A DNA stretch of 64,000 nucleotides from CAVYWD01 sp963772225 (GTDB taxonomy: Bacteria; Myxococcota; Myxococcia; Myxococcales; UBA5297). The stretch covers positions 682,001 through 746,000 of the forward strand of contig CAVYWD010000003.1 of assembly GCA_963772225.1 (NCBI GenBank). Direction: 5' to 3'. Below the pieces are notes generated by a model. The model made no database searches. It was given only the letters and a program-made list of their open reading frames with translations, and was not told the DNA's origin. Position 1 is the stretch's first letter; each line of letters starts with the position of its first letter. The position numbers were made by a program, and so were the translations under genes. Shown piece after piece: positions 27,044-35,716 of the stretch.

Positions 27044-28981
27044 ATGCTGCCGACGCAGAAAACCCCGCCGAAGAAGTCCCTCAACGACCTGACCGTGCTC
27101 TTGTACGCCCAGAGCAAGTTCGGAAAGTGCCTCAATGGCGACACCCTTCTTATCGATCCCGCCTCCGGCAAAACGAGGCCCATCAAAGAAGTCGTCGCTC
27201 AGCGCGCGGGGCACGTGCTGACCATGGGCGAAGCCTCTGTCCTCTCGCCGGAGCTGCCGGAGGCCTTCCACGAGAATCCACCCCAGCAGCTCTATCGCCT
27301 CACGACCGAGACCGGGCGGACCATCGAGGCGACCGCAAATCATCCCTTTCTCACGCGGTCCGGCTGGATGCCTCTCGACTGCCTTCGCCCCGGCAGCCGG
27401 GTTGCCATCGTCGCCGAGTACCCGGCTCAGGTGGGTTACAGGGACTTGAGCGACGAAGTGGTCAAGCTCCTCGCTTACCTCAGCACCGACGACTCGATCG
27501 CGTACCCATCCGCGGTCTTCGCGAGCGCCGATTCAGCCGCGCAGCTCGACTTCGAGACCACCGTGGGCGCGCTGGGCGACGAATGCCACGAGGTCTCGTT
27601 CGCGGATGGCAGTCACTGCACCGCCGTGCGAGGCAAGGCCGGTTGCCACAGCAAGGTGAGCGGCATCGTGCGCGAGCTGAGCTTCAAGAACTTCCAGGAC
27701 TCCGAGGCGGTGATCTCGGACGTCGTCTTCACGCTCAAGAAGTCCAAGCTCCGGCTGTTCCTGAATCGCCTGTTCACCGCCGAGGCGTCGATCGACGGGA
27801 TGAGGCGCATCCTCTTTGGCCCCACCTCGCCCCAGAAGGCGCACCAGGTACAGCACCTCCTGTCCCGCTTTGGCGTCGTCTCCTTGGTTCGGGAGTACCG
27901 AGATGGGCGTACGACCTGGGCGGCCGACCTCCGAATCGAGGGAAAGGACGACCTCCTCGCCTTCATCGAGGAGATCGGCTTCATCGGCACCAAGGCAGTC
28001 AAAGCCGATGCGATTCGGTCCTTCCTGGTGCACCGGGCCTTTCAGGCGCTGCCGAGTCGCCCGATGGACCGCCTGGGTCCGATCCTCTTCGACGAGGTCG
28101 TCTCCATCGAGCGCACGACGGTCGCGCCGGTCTACGACTTGACCATCAAGGGGACGCACAACTTCGTCGCCAACGACTTCGTCGTCCACAACTCGAGCTT
28201 CTGCGCCCACGCTGACGGCGCGCTCTTCCTCGCGACCGAGGCGGGCCTGAACAACCTCGAAGTCTTCCAGGCGCCGATCGCCACCTGGGAGGACCTGCTC
28301 GCCGCGTGCAAGGAGATCGCGGAGGGGAAGCACAGCTTCAAGACCATCATCATCGACACGGTCGACAACGCGTATCGGATGTGCGCCGAGCACATCTGCC
28401 AGAAGAACAAGATCGAGCACGAGAGCGACCTGGGCTTCGGCAAGGGCTACGCGCTCGTCAACAACGAGTTCTTCCGCGTCCTGAACAAGCTCGCGCTTCT
28501 GCCGTACGGGCTCTTCTTGGTCTCGCACGCCCAGGAGAAGGAGACCGAGACCCGCACCGGAAAGCTCACGCGCATGGTCCCGACGCTCCCCGAGAAGGCG
28601 CGAAAAATCGTCCTCGGGATGGTCGACATGATCCTCTTCGGCGACCTCGAGACGACCAAGGGCGAGGACGGCAAGCCCGCGCATCGGCGAGTCCTGCGCA
28701 CCAAGCCTCACGTGAACTACGAGGCCGGCGACCGCACGGGCCAATTGCCCGAGGTGATCGACCTCGACTTCGGGAAGTTCCTGCAGGCCTTCAACGGCCC
28801 AAAGGGCGCCGGGCCCACGCCGCCCGCGACGTCGCCGGCGTCGCAGCAGCCTGCCGCGAGCCAGGGCCAGGCGAGCCAGACCCAAGCGAACCAAGCCGCC
28901 CCGAGCTCGCCGAGCACTCCCGCCGCGGCCGCGCCCGCGGCGTCGCAGCAGAAGTCCCGCACCGGCGTGGCGTCCCGGTAG
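27044..28981 (+). CDS. Sak4-like (AAA_24) recombination ATPase interrupted by an in-frame intein
   Basis: The 645-residue precursor should splice to a 290-residue P-loop ATPase. The N-extein ends in LLYAQSKFGK and the C-extein begins SSFCAHADGALFLATEAG; joined, they make a Walker A motif (QSKFGKSS). Walker B is TIIIDTVDN, followed by VNNEFFRVLNKLALL. The C-terminus is a Ser/Pro/Ala/Gln-rich tail. Phage proteins of this kind (PF13479-like, Sak4) are RecA-fold single-strand annealing or recombination factors. It lies between a nuclease and an SSB-like gene, as expected. AGGAGAGGAA precedes the ATG. Because the intein splits the nucleotide-binding loop, the host ATPase should be inactive until splicing. 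Confidence 0.88.
   Translation: MLPTQKTPPKKSLNDLTVLLYAQSKFGKCLNGDTLLIDPASGKTRPIKEVVAQRAGHVLTMGEASVLSPELPEAFHENPPQQLYRLTTETGRTIEATANHPFLTRSGWMPLDCLRPGSRVAIVAEYPAQVGYRDLSDEVVKLLAYLSTDDSIAYPSAVFASADSAAQLDFETTVGALGDECHEVSFADGSHCTAVRGKAGCHSKVSGIVRELSFKNFQDSEAVISDVVFTLKKSKLRLFLNRLFTAEASIDGMRRILFGPTSPQKAHQVQHLLSRFGVVSLVREYRDGRTTWAADLRIEGKDDLLAFIEEIGFIGTKAVKADAIRSFLVHRAFQALPSRPMDRLGPILFDEVVSIERTTVAPVYDLTIKGTHNFVANDFVVHNSSFCAHADGALFLATEAGLNNLEVFQAPIATWEDLLAACKEIAEGKHSFKTIIIDTVDNAYRMCAEHICQKNKIEHESDLGFGKGYALVNNEFFRVLNKLALLPYGLFLVSHAQEKETETRTGKLTRMVPTLPEKARKIVLGMVDMILFGDLETTKGEDGKPAHRRVLRTKPHVNYEAGDRTGQLPEVIDLDFGKFLQAFNGPKGAGPTPPATSPASQQPAASQGQASQTQANQAAPSSPSTPAAAAPAASQQKSRTGVASR
27128..28192 (+). mobile_element. 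Intein (355 residues) with degenerate LAGLIDADG-type homing endonuclease, in the Walker A motif
   Basis: The intein runs from Cys (27128-27130) to Asn (28190-28192) with +1 Ser. Block A is CLNGDTLLID, block B has TANHPFL (T..H), and block F/G is VYDLTIKGTHNFV...VVHN, so all splicing residues are present. The middle third resembles a DOD endonuclease. The first motif LLAYLSTDDS retains an aspartate. The second, LFTAEASID, has E in place of the usual D and lacks the glycine. LLSRFGVVSLV and FIEEIGFIGTK are typical of the C-terminal endonuclease half. Splicing is probably intact; homing activity is uncertain. Confidence 0.9.
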
Positions 28982-29017
28982 CCATTCCCCGCCCCACCAT
29001 GCCCAGAGGAGCAGACC

Positions 29018-29506
29018 ATGGATGAATTCAATGAGCAGCACGAGGAAGTCGACCTGTCCCATCTCGACGAGGACTACGCCCAGGTCAAAGAGCCTGACCG
29101 CAACAGCGAGGTCCCCGACGGCAAGTACGTCGCAGGCGTCGAGCGCGTCGAGCTCACGAAGGCCAAGAAGGAGCCCCACCAGCCGATGTTGAAGTGGCAG
29201 CTCCAGGTGCTCGAGGGCCAGCACAAGGGCCGAAAGCTCTTCCGCAACAACATGCTCGCGACCCGGGAGAACCTCGCCTGGCTCAAGGGCGACCTGAAGG
29301 TCTGCGGCGTGGAGATCTCCAAGGTCAGCGAGCTCAAGGCCAACCTCGAACGACTCCTGGACTGCGTCCTCCAAATCACTGTCCGGACCAAGCAAGACAG
29401 CCAGGGGCGCGACCAGACGAATGTCTTCATCGACAAGCGCCTGGTCAATTACCAGCAGCCGGCGAAGGGCTCGGATTCCGGAGCGGGCGGTGACGTCCCC
29501 TTCTAA
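29018..29506 (+). CDS. DUF669-like phage protein, probable single-strand DNA-binding protein
   Basis: The 162-residue protein matches the DUF669 pattern (VPDGKYVAGVERVELTKAKK, PMLKWQLQVLEG, GRKLFRNN, NLAWLKGDLKVCG). Its C-terminus is an acidic, Gly-rich tail ending DVPF, resembling the DD(I/V)PF tip of bacterial SSB that recruits partner proteins. DUF669 members sit in phage recombination modules and are thought to act as SSBs. The function here is inferred from the tail and the neighbours (Sak4-like ATPase upstream, ERCC4 nuclease and helicase downstream). It overlaps the next gene by 17 nt. Confidence 0.75.
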   Translation: MDEFNEQHEEVDLSHLDEDYAQVKEPDRNSEVPDGKYVAGVERVELTKAKKEPHQPMLKWQLQVLEGQHKGRKLFRNNMLATRENLAWLKGDLKVCGVEISKVSELKANLERLLDCVLQITVRTKQDSQGRDQTNVFIDKRLVNYQQPAKGSDSGAGGDVPF

Positions 29507-29969
29507 GCGTGGCGGGCGGAAGCTGCTCCCGATCGTCGTGGATACTCGGGAGCAGCTTCCTTACCAATTCGACCCGGCGCGCGTGTCCACCGTGCGCCGG
29601 GCCCTTCCCGCGGGCGATTACTCGCTCGTGGGCTTCGAGACGCGCGCCGCCATCGAGCGCAAATCCCTCGAGGACTTCGTGGGCACGGTCATCCGCGCCA
29701 GATTTCGATTCGAGCACGAGCTGCTCTCGCTCGCCGGGTACGAACTCGGTTGCGTGGTGGTCGAGGCCTCGATTGAGGACGTCGTCGAGCACCGATACCG
29801 CGCCGACGTCCACCCGAATGCGGTCCTCGGGGCCGCCTTCGCCATCGTCGTCGACCACCGCGTGCCGGTGTTCTTCGCCGGGGAGCGCCTGTTCGCCCAG
29901 CGATTGGTCGAAGGGCTCCTGGCGCGCTTCCACAAGAGGGTTACGTCATGCACGCAGCCAAGAGAGTGA
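29490..29969 (+). CDS. ERCC4 (XPF)-type nuclease domain protein
   Basis: The 159-residue protein is essentially one XPF-like nuclease domain. It has VVDTREQLPY at the N-terminus, GDYSLVG in the middle and the metal-binding IERKSLEDFVG. XPF-type enzymes cut branched or flap DNA. In phages they may resolve recombination intermediates or trim replication forks. There is no HhH domain, so partner proteins may provide DNA binding. The GTG at 29490 starts just before the domain and overlaps the DUF669 gene. The stop lies 22 nt inside the RecD2 gene. Confidence 0.85.
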   Translation: MTSPSKRGGRKLLPIVVDTREQLPYQFDPARVSTVRRALPAGDYSLVGFETRAAIERKSLEDFVGTVIRARFRFEHELLSLAGYELGCVVVEASIEDVVEHRYRADVHPNAVLGAAFAIVVDHRVPVFFAGERLFAQRLVEGLLARFHKRVTSCTQPRE

Positions 29970-32173
29970 CGACGGAGAAGGCCAAGACGCTGAAGGGCAC
30001 CGTCGAGCGGATCTTCTTCTCCAGCGACTCTTGGAGCTCCGGGAAGCTCATCGCCGCGGACAGGAGCAGCATCTCCTTCGCCGGCAACCTGATGGTGCAG
30101 CCGGGCGACCAGGTCATCCTGTCCGGCTCCTGGGAGGAGCATTCCAAGTACGGCCTGCAGTTCAAGGTCGTCGGGTTCGCCTTCGACCAGAACCTCGGCG
30201 CAAAAGGGCTCGCCCACTACCTGGCGAACAATCCCGCCATCAAGGGAATCGGCCCCGCGAAGGCGAAGCTCATCGCCGAGGCCTTCGCGAACGACTTCGA
30301 CCAGGTCGTCGAGCACGCGCCCGAGCGCATCGCCAAGGTCGCGCAGGTCCCTCTCGCAGTAGCGCTCGCGCTCAAAGACGAATGGCTCCGCACGCGCTCG
30401 GTCAACTCCGCCATGACCTGGCTCTCCGAGTTCGGGCTCACGCACCACCAGGTGACGAAGCTTGTCGAGCGCTTCGGCAGCTCCGTCGTGACGGTGCTGA
30501 AGAAGGACCCCTACCTCCTGATGCGCGAGGTCGAGGGCTTCGGGTTCAAGCGGGTCGACGAGGTCGCCACGAAGATTGGGGTGCCTCGGAGCGCTCCGGG
30601 CCGCATTCGCGCCGGCATCATCCACTGCGTCCGCGAGCGTCTCGACTCGGGCGATTGCTGGGTCGGCTACGAGGACCTGGTCGAGGCGGCGAACAAACAG
30701 CTCATCCTCGACGTGCCCGAGAGCCGCGCGCTCATCGAAGCCGAGCTCGACGCCCTGACCAAGGAGCGCACGCTCGCCTGCGAGTCCATCGGAGGCCGGT
30801 TCCTGGTGGCGCTCCCCGAGATGCTCGAGATGGAGCTCGACCTCGCCGCGGTGCTCGAGCGCGGCGCCGAGCCAAATCCCCACCTCGCCTTCCTCGCGAG
30901 CTCGGACGAGTTCGCGAAGCTCCTGCCGCCGGAGCTCAACGACGGGCAGCGGCGCGCCATCGAAGCGGCCGTGAAGCACCGGCTGGTCGTGATCAGCGGG
31001 GCTGCGGGCAGCGGCAAGTCGTTCGTCGTCGGCGCCCTGGTACGTCTCGCTGAGAGCCTGGGGCTCACCATCGCGATGGCCGCGCCCACCGGAAAGGCGG
31101 CCAAGCGCCTCGAGCAGGTCGTCGGCAAGCCTGCCAGCACGCTTCACCGCCTCCTCGGCTACGACGGCAAGGCGTTCGCCGAGGAGCCCGAGGCCCTCGA
31201 GGACGTGCAGCTGCTCATCGTCGACGAGGTGTCGATGGTGGACGTGCCGCTCGCCTGGAACCTCTTCCAGCGGCTCGACCTCGAGAAGACCGCGGTCGTC
31301 CTGGTCGGCGACCACAACCAGCTCCCTCCGGTGGGCCCCGGCAACCTGCTGCGCGACCTCATCGACCGCCGGCCCGTCCCCACTGTCGTCCTCGACCAGG
31401 TGATGCGCCAGGCAGGCGTGCTCAAGGAGAACTCCCTCGCGGTGCTCAAGGGCGAGGTGCGCCCCACCGCGCCGCCGGATGAGGCCGGCCGCCCGCCGTG
31501 GATCCGCAGCGCCATCGCCGACGCGACCCCGGAGCACGTCCAAGCGTACATCCTCGAGCTGTTCGAGTCGAAGCTCGTGGAGAAGCTCGGCTTCGACCTC
31601 CTCGAGGACGTGCAACTCCTCACACCCCAGCGCAAGGGTCCGCTCGGCGTCGAGGAGCTGAACAAGCAGCTTCAGCGCCTGGTGCAGAAGAAGCTCTGGG
31701 ACGTCGATGTGGTGCCGAAGCCCGCCAACCGGCGGCCCGCCTTTCTGCTCCACGACCGCGTCATCCAGACCCGGAACAACTACACGCTGAACGTGATGAA
31801 CGGCTCGATTGGCCTCGTCGTGGACGTGGGCGACAAGCCAAACGAGCTCGCCGTGAAGTTCGACGACGGGGTGCGATTCTATTCGCCCGATAACGGGGAC
31901 GCGCGGGACCTCGAGCTTGCGTATGCGAATACCATTCACAAGATGCAAGGCGCCGAAGTCCCATGCGCCGTGATTGTTGCCCACAAGGCGCACAGCTTCA
32001 TGGCGCACCGCAACCTGCTCTACACCGCGGTCACCCGCGCGCGGAAGACCGCGATCCTGGTGGGCGACCTGTGGGGCATGCGCCACTGCGCCGAGAAGGA
32101 GGAGGTAGATCGCCGGAAGACCTTCCTCTCCGTGCTCGACCTTTCGAATTCCCGCGCTTCCGAACTGGAATAG
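29948..32173 (+). CDS. RecD2-like superfamily 1B DNA helicase
   Basis: The 741-residue protein follows RecD2 architecture. It has an N-terminal OB-like region, a helix-hairpin-helix stretch (NPAIKGIGPAKAKLIAEAF), then Walker A GAAGSGKS at about residue 351, the adjacent AAPTGKAAKRL, Walker B LLIVDEVSMVD, GDHNQLPPVGPG, and motifs V/VI (NTIHKMQGAE, LLYTAVTRARK). RecD2 enzymes unwind DNA 5' to 3' without RecBC. In this module it probably supports recombination-dependent replication. It overlaps the ERCC4 gene by 22 nt and is followed 10 nt later by the primase-helicase gene. Confidence 0.93.
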   Translation: MHAAKRVTTEKAKTLKGTVERIFFSSDSWSSGKLIAADRSSISFAGNLMVQPGDQVILSGSWEEHSKYGLQFKVVGFAFDQNLGAKGLAHYLANNPAIKGIGPAKAKLIAEAFANDFDQVVEHAPERIAKVAQVPLAVALALKDEWLRTRSVNSAMTWLSEFGLTHHQVTKLVERFGSSVVTVLKKDPYLLMREVEGFGFKRVDEVATKIGVPRSAPGRIRAGIIHCVRERLDSGDCWVGYEDLVEAANKQLILDVPESRALIEAELDALTKERTLACESIGGRFLVALPEMLEMELDLAAVLERGAEPNPHLAFLASSDEFAKLLPPELNDGQRRAIEAAVKHRLVVISGAAGSGKSFVVGALVRLAESLGLTIAMAAPTGKAAKRLEQVVGKPASTLHRLLGYDGKAFAEEPEALEDVQLLIVDEVSMVDVPLAWNLFQRLDLEKTAVVLVGDHNQLPPVGPGNLLRDLIDRRPVPTVVLDQVMRQAGVLKENSLAVLKGEVRPTAPPDEAGRPPWIRSAIADATPEHVQAYILELFESKLVEKLGFDLLEDVQLLTPQRKGPLGVEELNKQLQRLVQKKLWDVDVVPKPANRRPAFLLHDRVIQTRNNYTLNVMNGSIGLVVDVGDKPNELAVKFDDGVRFYSPDNGDARDLELAYANTIHKMQGAEVPCAVIVAHKAHSFMAHRNLLYTAVTRARKTAILVGDLWGMRHCAEKEEVDRRKTFLSVLDLSNSRASELE

Positions 32174-32183
32174 GGAGAGCACA

Positions 32184-35057
32184 TTGAACGTCGCCGTCAC
32201 CGCGAATGCCGCGGGCGTACATCGTCCGCCCATCGAGGTCGCGCTTCGCCTCCTGCGCGAGCGCTTCCTCAATCGCACCGACCAGCTGGCCGTCTTGATG
32301 CCGTGGGATAAGCCAGCTCCGGCGGAGCCCATTGGCTGCTCGCTCGAGGACGCGCTTCGAGGCCACGTCGTCGGCTCGGGCGCGGCCGCGGTCAAATTCC
32401 GGTATCGGGTCAAGAGCGGCATCGGGGTCGTGAAGGGCCCATGCCGAATCGGCGTCTACGCGCCGGCCGTCGATGGGACCACGAAGTGGCTCTGCCTCGA
32501 CTTCGACGGCGGCGCCGACCACTCGGACGCCCTCGCGGATCCAACGGGCGCTGCGCTCGCCGCGTCCAAGTCGTTCGCGGCCGCGGGCCTCCCGGCGCAC
32601 CTGGAGCGATCGAAGAGCGGCAAGGGCTGGCACCTCTGGTGCTTCTTCGCCGAGCCGATCGCCGCCGCTTCGGCACGCGCGCTGGGCAAGCATCTCGCGC
32701 CCCATGATGCCCCGCTCGTCGCCGGTGGAACTGCGGACCCCGAACGCGCGCACGGCATCGAGGTGTTTCCGAAGCAGGAGAAGCTGCGCAGCGGCCCGGG
32801 CAAGAAGGGCCTCGGGAACCTGGTCTGGGCGCCGTGGTTCTACGGAGCCAGCGAGGGCGGGAACCTGTTCCATCGCCTCACCGCGAACGGCGGCCTCGAA
32901 CCCTACGCGCCCCATGACCTGGCGACCGCCTCGCGGGCAGCGGTGGAGGCGGCGCTGGTCGCCATCGGTTCCTCGTCCAAGGCGCCAGCTGAAGCTGGAG
33001 AGGCACCCGACTCCGGTTGCGAAGCGGGCCCGCCTCAGAACACCGCGGCCGAGTGCGGCTGCGACGTGGATCTCTCCGGGCTCGACCAGCTCTGGGAGCA
33101 AGCGGGTTCGGTCGTCTTCCAGAGCCCCGATCTCGCCGACTGGAAGCAGCGCGCGCTCGGCGCCCTTCGGCTCGAGGACGTCTACGGCGCCTGGCTCACG
33201 GGCGACGAGAGCGGTGGCGGGTGGCTGCGCTGCCGCGACCCCGGCTCCGCCACCGGAGACCGCAATCCGTCCGCCGGCGTCTCCACCGGCGCGGGCGACG
33301 CCGAGCGCGGCTCGTTCCACTCCTTCCGCACCGGCGAGACCCTCGACCTCTTCGACTTCCTGCAGCGCCACGCTGGCTGCGCGGGCTTCCGGGAGGCAGC
33401 CGAGCGTGTGGCTCAGCTCTCGGGCATCCCGCTTCCCGATCGCAAGGCCATCGTCGCGCCTCCGGCGCCGGCAGCGTCCACGCCAGCGTCGCCCCCCGCG
33501 CCTCCGGCGCCGACCGCGCCCCCTGGGCCGCCGCGGGCCACCCGGCTGCCTAAGATCGAGGTGAACGGCCGGCAGATGCGCTACGTGGTCGCCGACGCCT
33601 GGAGCGCGCTCCTGCGCGCGAACGCCGGGAGCGAGCCGATCGTCTTCCAGCGCGCCGGCCACCTCGTGCGCCTGCGCCGGACCGACGCGGATCCGCGCAT
33701 CGAGCCCATGACCGACGACGTGGTCTACGGGCACCTGCTCCGCATCGCGGACTGGATTCGCGTCAGCGAGCAGGGGGAGGCCGACGCGGTGCCGCCCAAG
33801 GACGTGTCCAACGACATGCTCGCCTTCCCCGAGGAGCGCTTGCCCGAGCTCGAGGCCGTCGTGTCCACGCCGATCTTCGACCAGCGCGGCACGCTGGTCG
33901 CGACACCCGGGTACCACGCATCGGCGCGCCTCTGGTTCCACGAGCGCCCGGACTTCAGGTTGCCGGCGCCGGTGCCTGAGAAGCCATCGGAGGCGGAGAC
34001 CTACGCGGCGAGGCAGCTGCTCACCGAGGACCTGCTCCAGGGCTTCCCGTTCGTAAAGCGCTCGGACCTCGCCCACGCGCTGGCCGCGGTCATCCTCCCC
34101 TTTGCCCGGCGCCTGGTGTCGGGCTGCACGCCGCTGCACCTGCTCGAAGCGCCATCGCCAGGCTCGGGCAAGGGGCTGCTCGCCGATGCCGTGGCGATGG
34201 TGGCCACCGGCGCCAGTTGCAGGACCGCGACCATCACCGACAACGAGGAGGAGACGAAGAAGGAGATCACCTCGCTCTTGTCCACCGCGCCGCAGGTCGT
34301 GCTGCTCGACAACGTGCGCGATGGGCTCGACTCCGCGCAGCTCGCCGCCGCGGTGACCGCGGACCCGTGGCTCGACCGTCCGTTCGGCCAGAACGTGAGG
34401 ATGGTCGAGCTGCCGAACAAGGCGATCTGGCTGGTCACGGCCAACAACCCATCGCTGTCGCTCGAGATGGCGCGGCGCTGCATCCGGGTACGGATCGACG
34501 CGAAGACCGATCGGCCTTGGGAGCGGCCGAAGTCGACCTTCAAGCACCCGAAGCTCCGGGAATGGGTGCTTGAGAACCGCCCGCGCCTGGTCCACGCCGC
34601 GCTGACGCTGGTGCGGGCATGGCTCGTTGCAGGGCGACCATCGGGTGCCCGGACGCTGGGCTCCTTCGAGTCCTGGGCCTCGGTCATCGGCGGCATCCTG
34701 GACGTGGCTCTAGTCCCGGGTTTCCTGGACGACTGCGAGCAGCTCTACGAAGCCGCGGACCTCGACGGCGCCGACTGGAGGGCGTTCTGCGCCGCGTGGT
34801 GGGAGCGCTTCCAGAACCTCCCCGTGAAGCCGGCCGAGCTGCTCAAGCTCGCTCTGGCGAAGGGGCTGTTGAACGGAGTCCTCGGCGACAAGAGCGAGCG
34901 GTCGCAGGGCATTCGCCTCGGCAAGGCGCTTCAGCGGATGCGCGATCGCCAGTTCGCCGACTGGCGCATCACCGCCGAGGGCGACACGCACGCCAAGGGA
35001 TTCCACTACAGGCTCGTTTCGGCTGCTCCCGCAGATAGTCAGGCCAGCTGCGGATAG
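32184..35057 (+). CDS. Primase-helicase with archaeo-eukaryotic (TOTE-like) primase domain and P-loop ATPase domain
   Basis: This 957-residue protein probably primes and unwinds phage DNA. The N-terminal 250 residues carry primase motifs CLDFDGG (metal-binding acidic pair), ERSKSGKGWHLWCFF and HGIEVFPKQ, matching the AEP domain found in TOTE systems and phage replication proteins. A middle segment (SFHSFRTGETLDLFDFLQ) resembles a CHC2-like zinc module, but most cysteines are missing. A Pro/Ala linker follows. The C-terminal half is a P-loop ATPase (APSPGSGKGLL, VVLLDNVRDG, WLVTANNP). A TTG start at 32184 is used; the next ATG-type starts are well inside the primase domain. Confidence 0.82.
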   Translation: MNVAVTANAAGVHRPPIEVALRLLRERFLNRTDQLAVLMPWDKPAPAEPIGCSLEDALRGHVVGSGAAAVKFRYRVKSGIGVVKGPCRIGVYAPAVDGTTKWLCLDFDGGADHSDALADPTGAALAASKSFAAAGLPAHLERSKSGKGWHLWCFFAEPIAAASARALGKHLAPHDAPLVAGGTADPERAHGIEVFPKQEKLRSGPGKKGLGNLVWAPWFYGASEGGNLFHRLTANGGLEPYAPHDLATASRAAVEAALVAIGSSSKAPAEAGEAPDSGCEAGPPQNTAAECGCDVDLSGLDQLWEQAGSVVFQSPDLADWKQRALGALRLEDVYGAWLTGDESGGGWLRCRDPGSATGDRNPSAGVSTGAGDAERGSFHSFRTGETLDLFDFLQRHAGCAGFREAAERVAQLSGIPLPDRKAIVAPPAPAASTPASPPAPPAPTAPPGPPRATRLPKIEVNGRQMRYVVADAWSALLRANAGSEPIVFQRAGHLVRLRRTDADPRIEPMTDDVVYGHLLRIADWIRVSEQGEADAVPPKDVSNDMLAFPEERLPELEAVVSTPIFDQRGTLVATPGYHASARLWFHERPDFRLPAPVPEKPSEAETYAARQLLTEDLLQGFPFVKRSDLAHALAAVILPFARRLVSGCTPLHLLEAPSPGSGKGLLADAVAMVATGASCRTATITDNEEETKKEITSLLSTAPQVVLLDNVRDGLDSAQLAAAVTADPWLDRPFGQNVRMVELPNKAIWLVTANNPSLSLEMARRCIRVRIDAKTDRPWERPKSTFKHPKLREWVLENRPRLVHAALTLVRAWLVAGRPSGARTLGSFESWASVIGGILDVALVPGFLDDCEQLYEAADLDGADWRAFCAAWWERFQNLPVKPAELLKLALAKGLLNGVLGDKSERSQGIRLGKALQRMRDRQFADWRITAEGDTHAKGFHYRLVSAAPADSQASCG

Positions 35058-35377
35058 GGCTTCGGATAGTCGCAGTGGCGCTCTATCTGCCAAAGAAAGG
35101 TCCAAAAGTCATGAGGTTCGGAGAAATGCGGATTGTTGCGGGTAGTTTTTCTACCCCCTACACGTGCGCGCACCCACGCGCGCACGCATGCGCACGCGCG
35201 CATGGCGGTGGTCTGAGAAAACATCCCGCAACATTCCGCACTGAAGCCAAGGGCTCGAACAAGCAGGGAAAAGACCGCGGAGAAACGCGCTCTGAACTAT
35301 CCGGAGCGTGCTTCGCGCACTCTCCGCGCCCCGACGCTGCCCACCAGCAGTCCACCGTCTGACCGGAGGGAACCCCA
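35058..35377. other. Intergenic region with small hairpin and alternating purine-pyrimidine tract
   Basis: No convincing gene is seen in these 320 nt; a 95-codon frame here is compositionally odd. GGGTAG-TTTTT-CTACCC (35140-35156) can form a short hairpin. It is followed at about 35161-35205 by a nearly continuous alternating purine-pyrimidine tract of GCGC/CGCA units with embedded CGCATGCG palindrome, a classic Z-DNA-prone composition. It lies between the early replication genes and the next small operon, so a control or termination role is possible. Confidence 0.6.
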
Positions 35378-35716
35378 ATGGCATTTCGAAACCCACTCGA
35401 GTTCGTCGCCGCACTCGGCCTCGCGGCCGCCCGCGAGCTGCAGGGCCTGCGCGAGCAACTCGCCGCCGCCACACGCGAGCTCGCAGCGGCTCGCGCCTAC
35501 CAGGCCCAGCTCCAGGCCAGGGCCGCCCAGGATGAGGCCTGCCGCCAGGAGGCCATCGACGCCGCGGAGACATGGCAGGACCGCGCGCTGGGCGCTGAGG
35601 TCAGAGCGGCTGACGCCGATCGCGAGGTCCGGCGGCTGGCCCGCGTCCTCGCAGACATCCAGGTCAAGCTCGCCGCCGCGATTGCCCAGACCACGGCGAA
35701 CAGAGGCCGGCAATGA
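35378..35716 (+). CDS. Small coiled-coil phage protein
   Basis: The 112-residue product is alanine/arginine-rich with heptad spacing (LQGLREQLAAATRELAAARAY) and is probably a long helix or coiled coil. I do not recognise a specific family. GGAGGGAACCCCA precedes the ATG, a strong ribosome-binding site. The stop overlaps the next start by 4 nt. It may be a regulator or structural spacer; no function can be assigned. Confidence 0.7.
   Translation: MAFRNPLEFVAALGLAAARELQGLREQLAAATRELAAARAYQAQLQARAAQDEACRQEAIDAAETWQDRALGAEVRAADADREVRRLARVLADIQVKLAAAIAQTTANRGRQ

Noticed and set aside
35075..35362. A 95-codon frame between primase-helicase and coiled-coil gene
   Set aside because: It runs through the alternating GC tract and hairpin, has odd composition and no recognisable motif.
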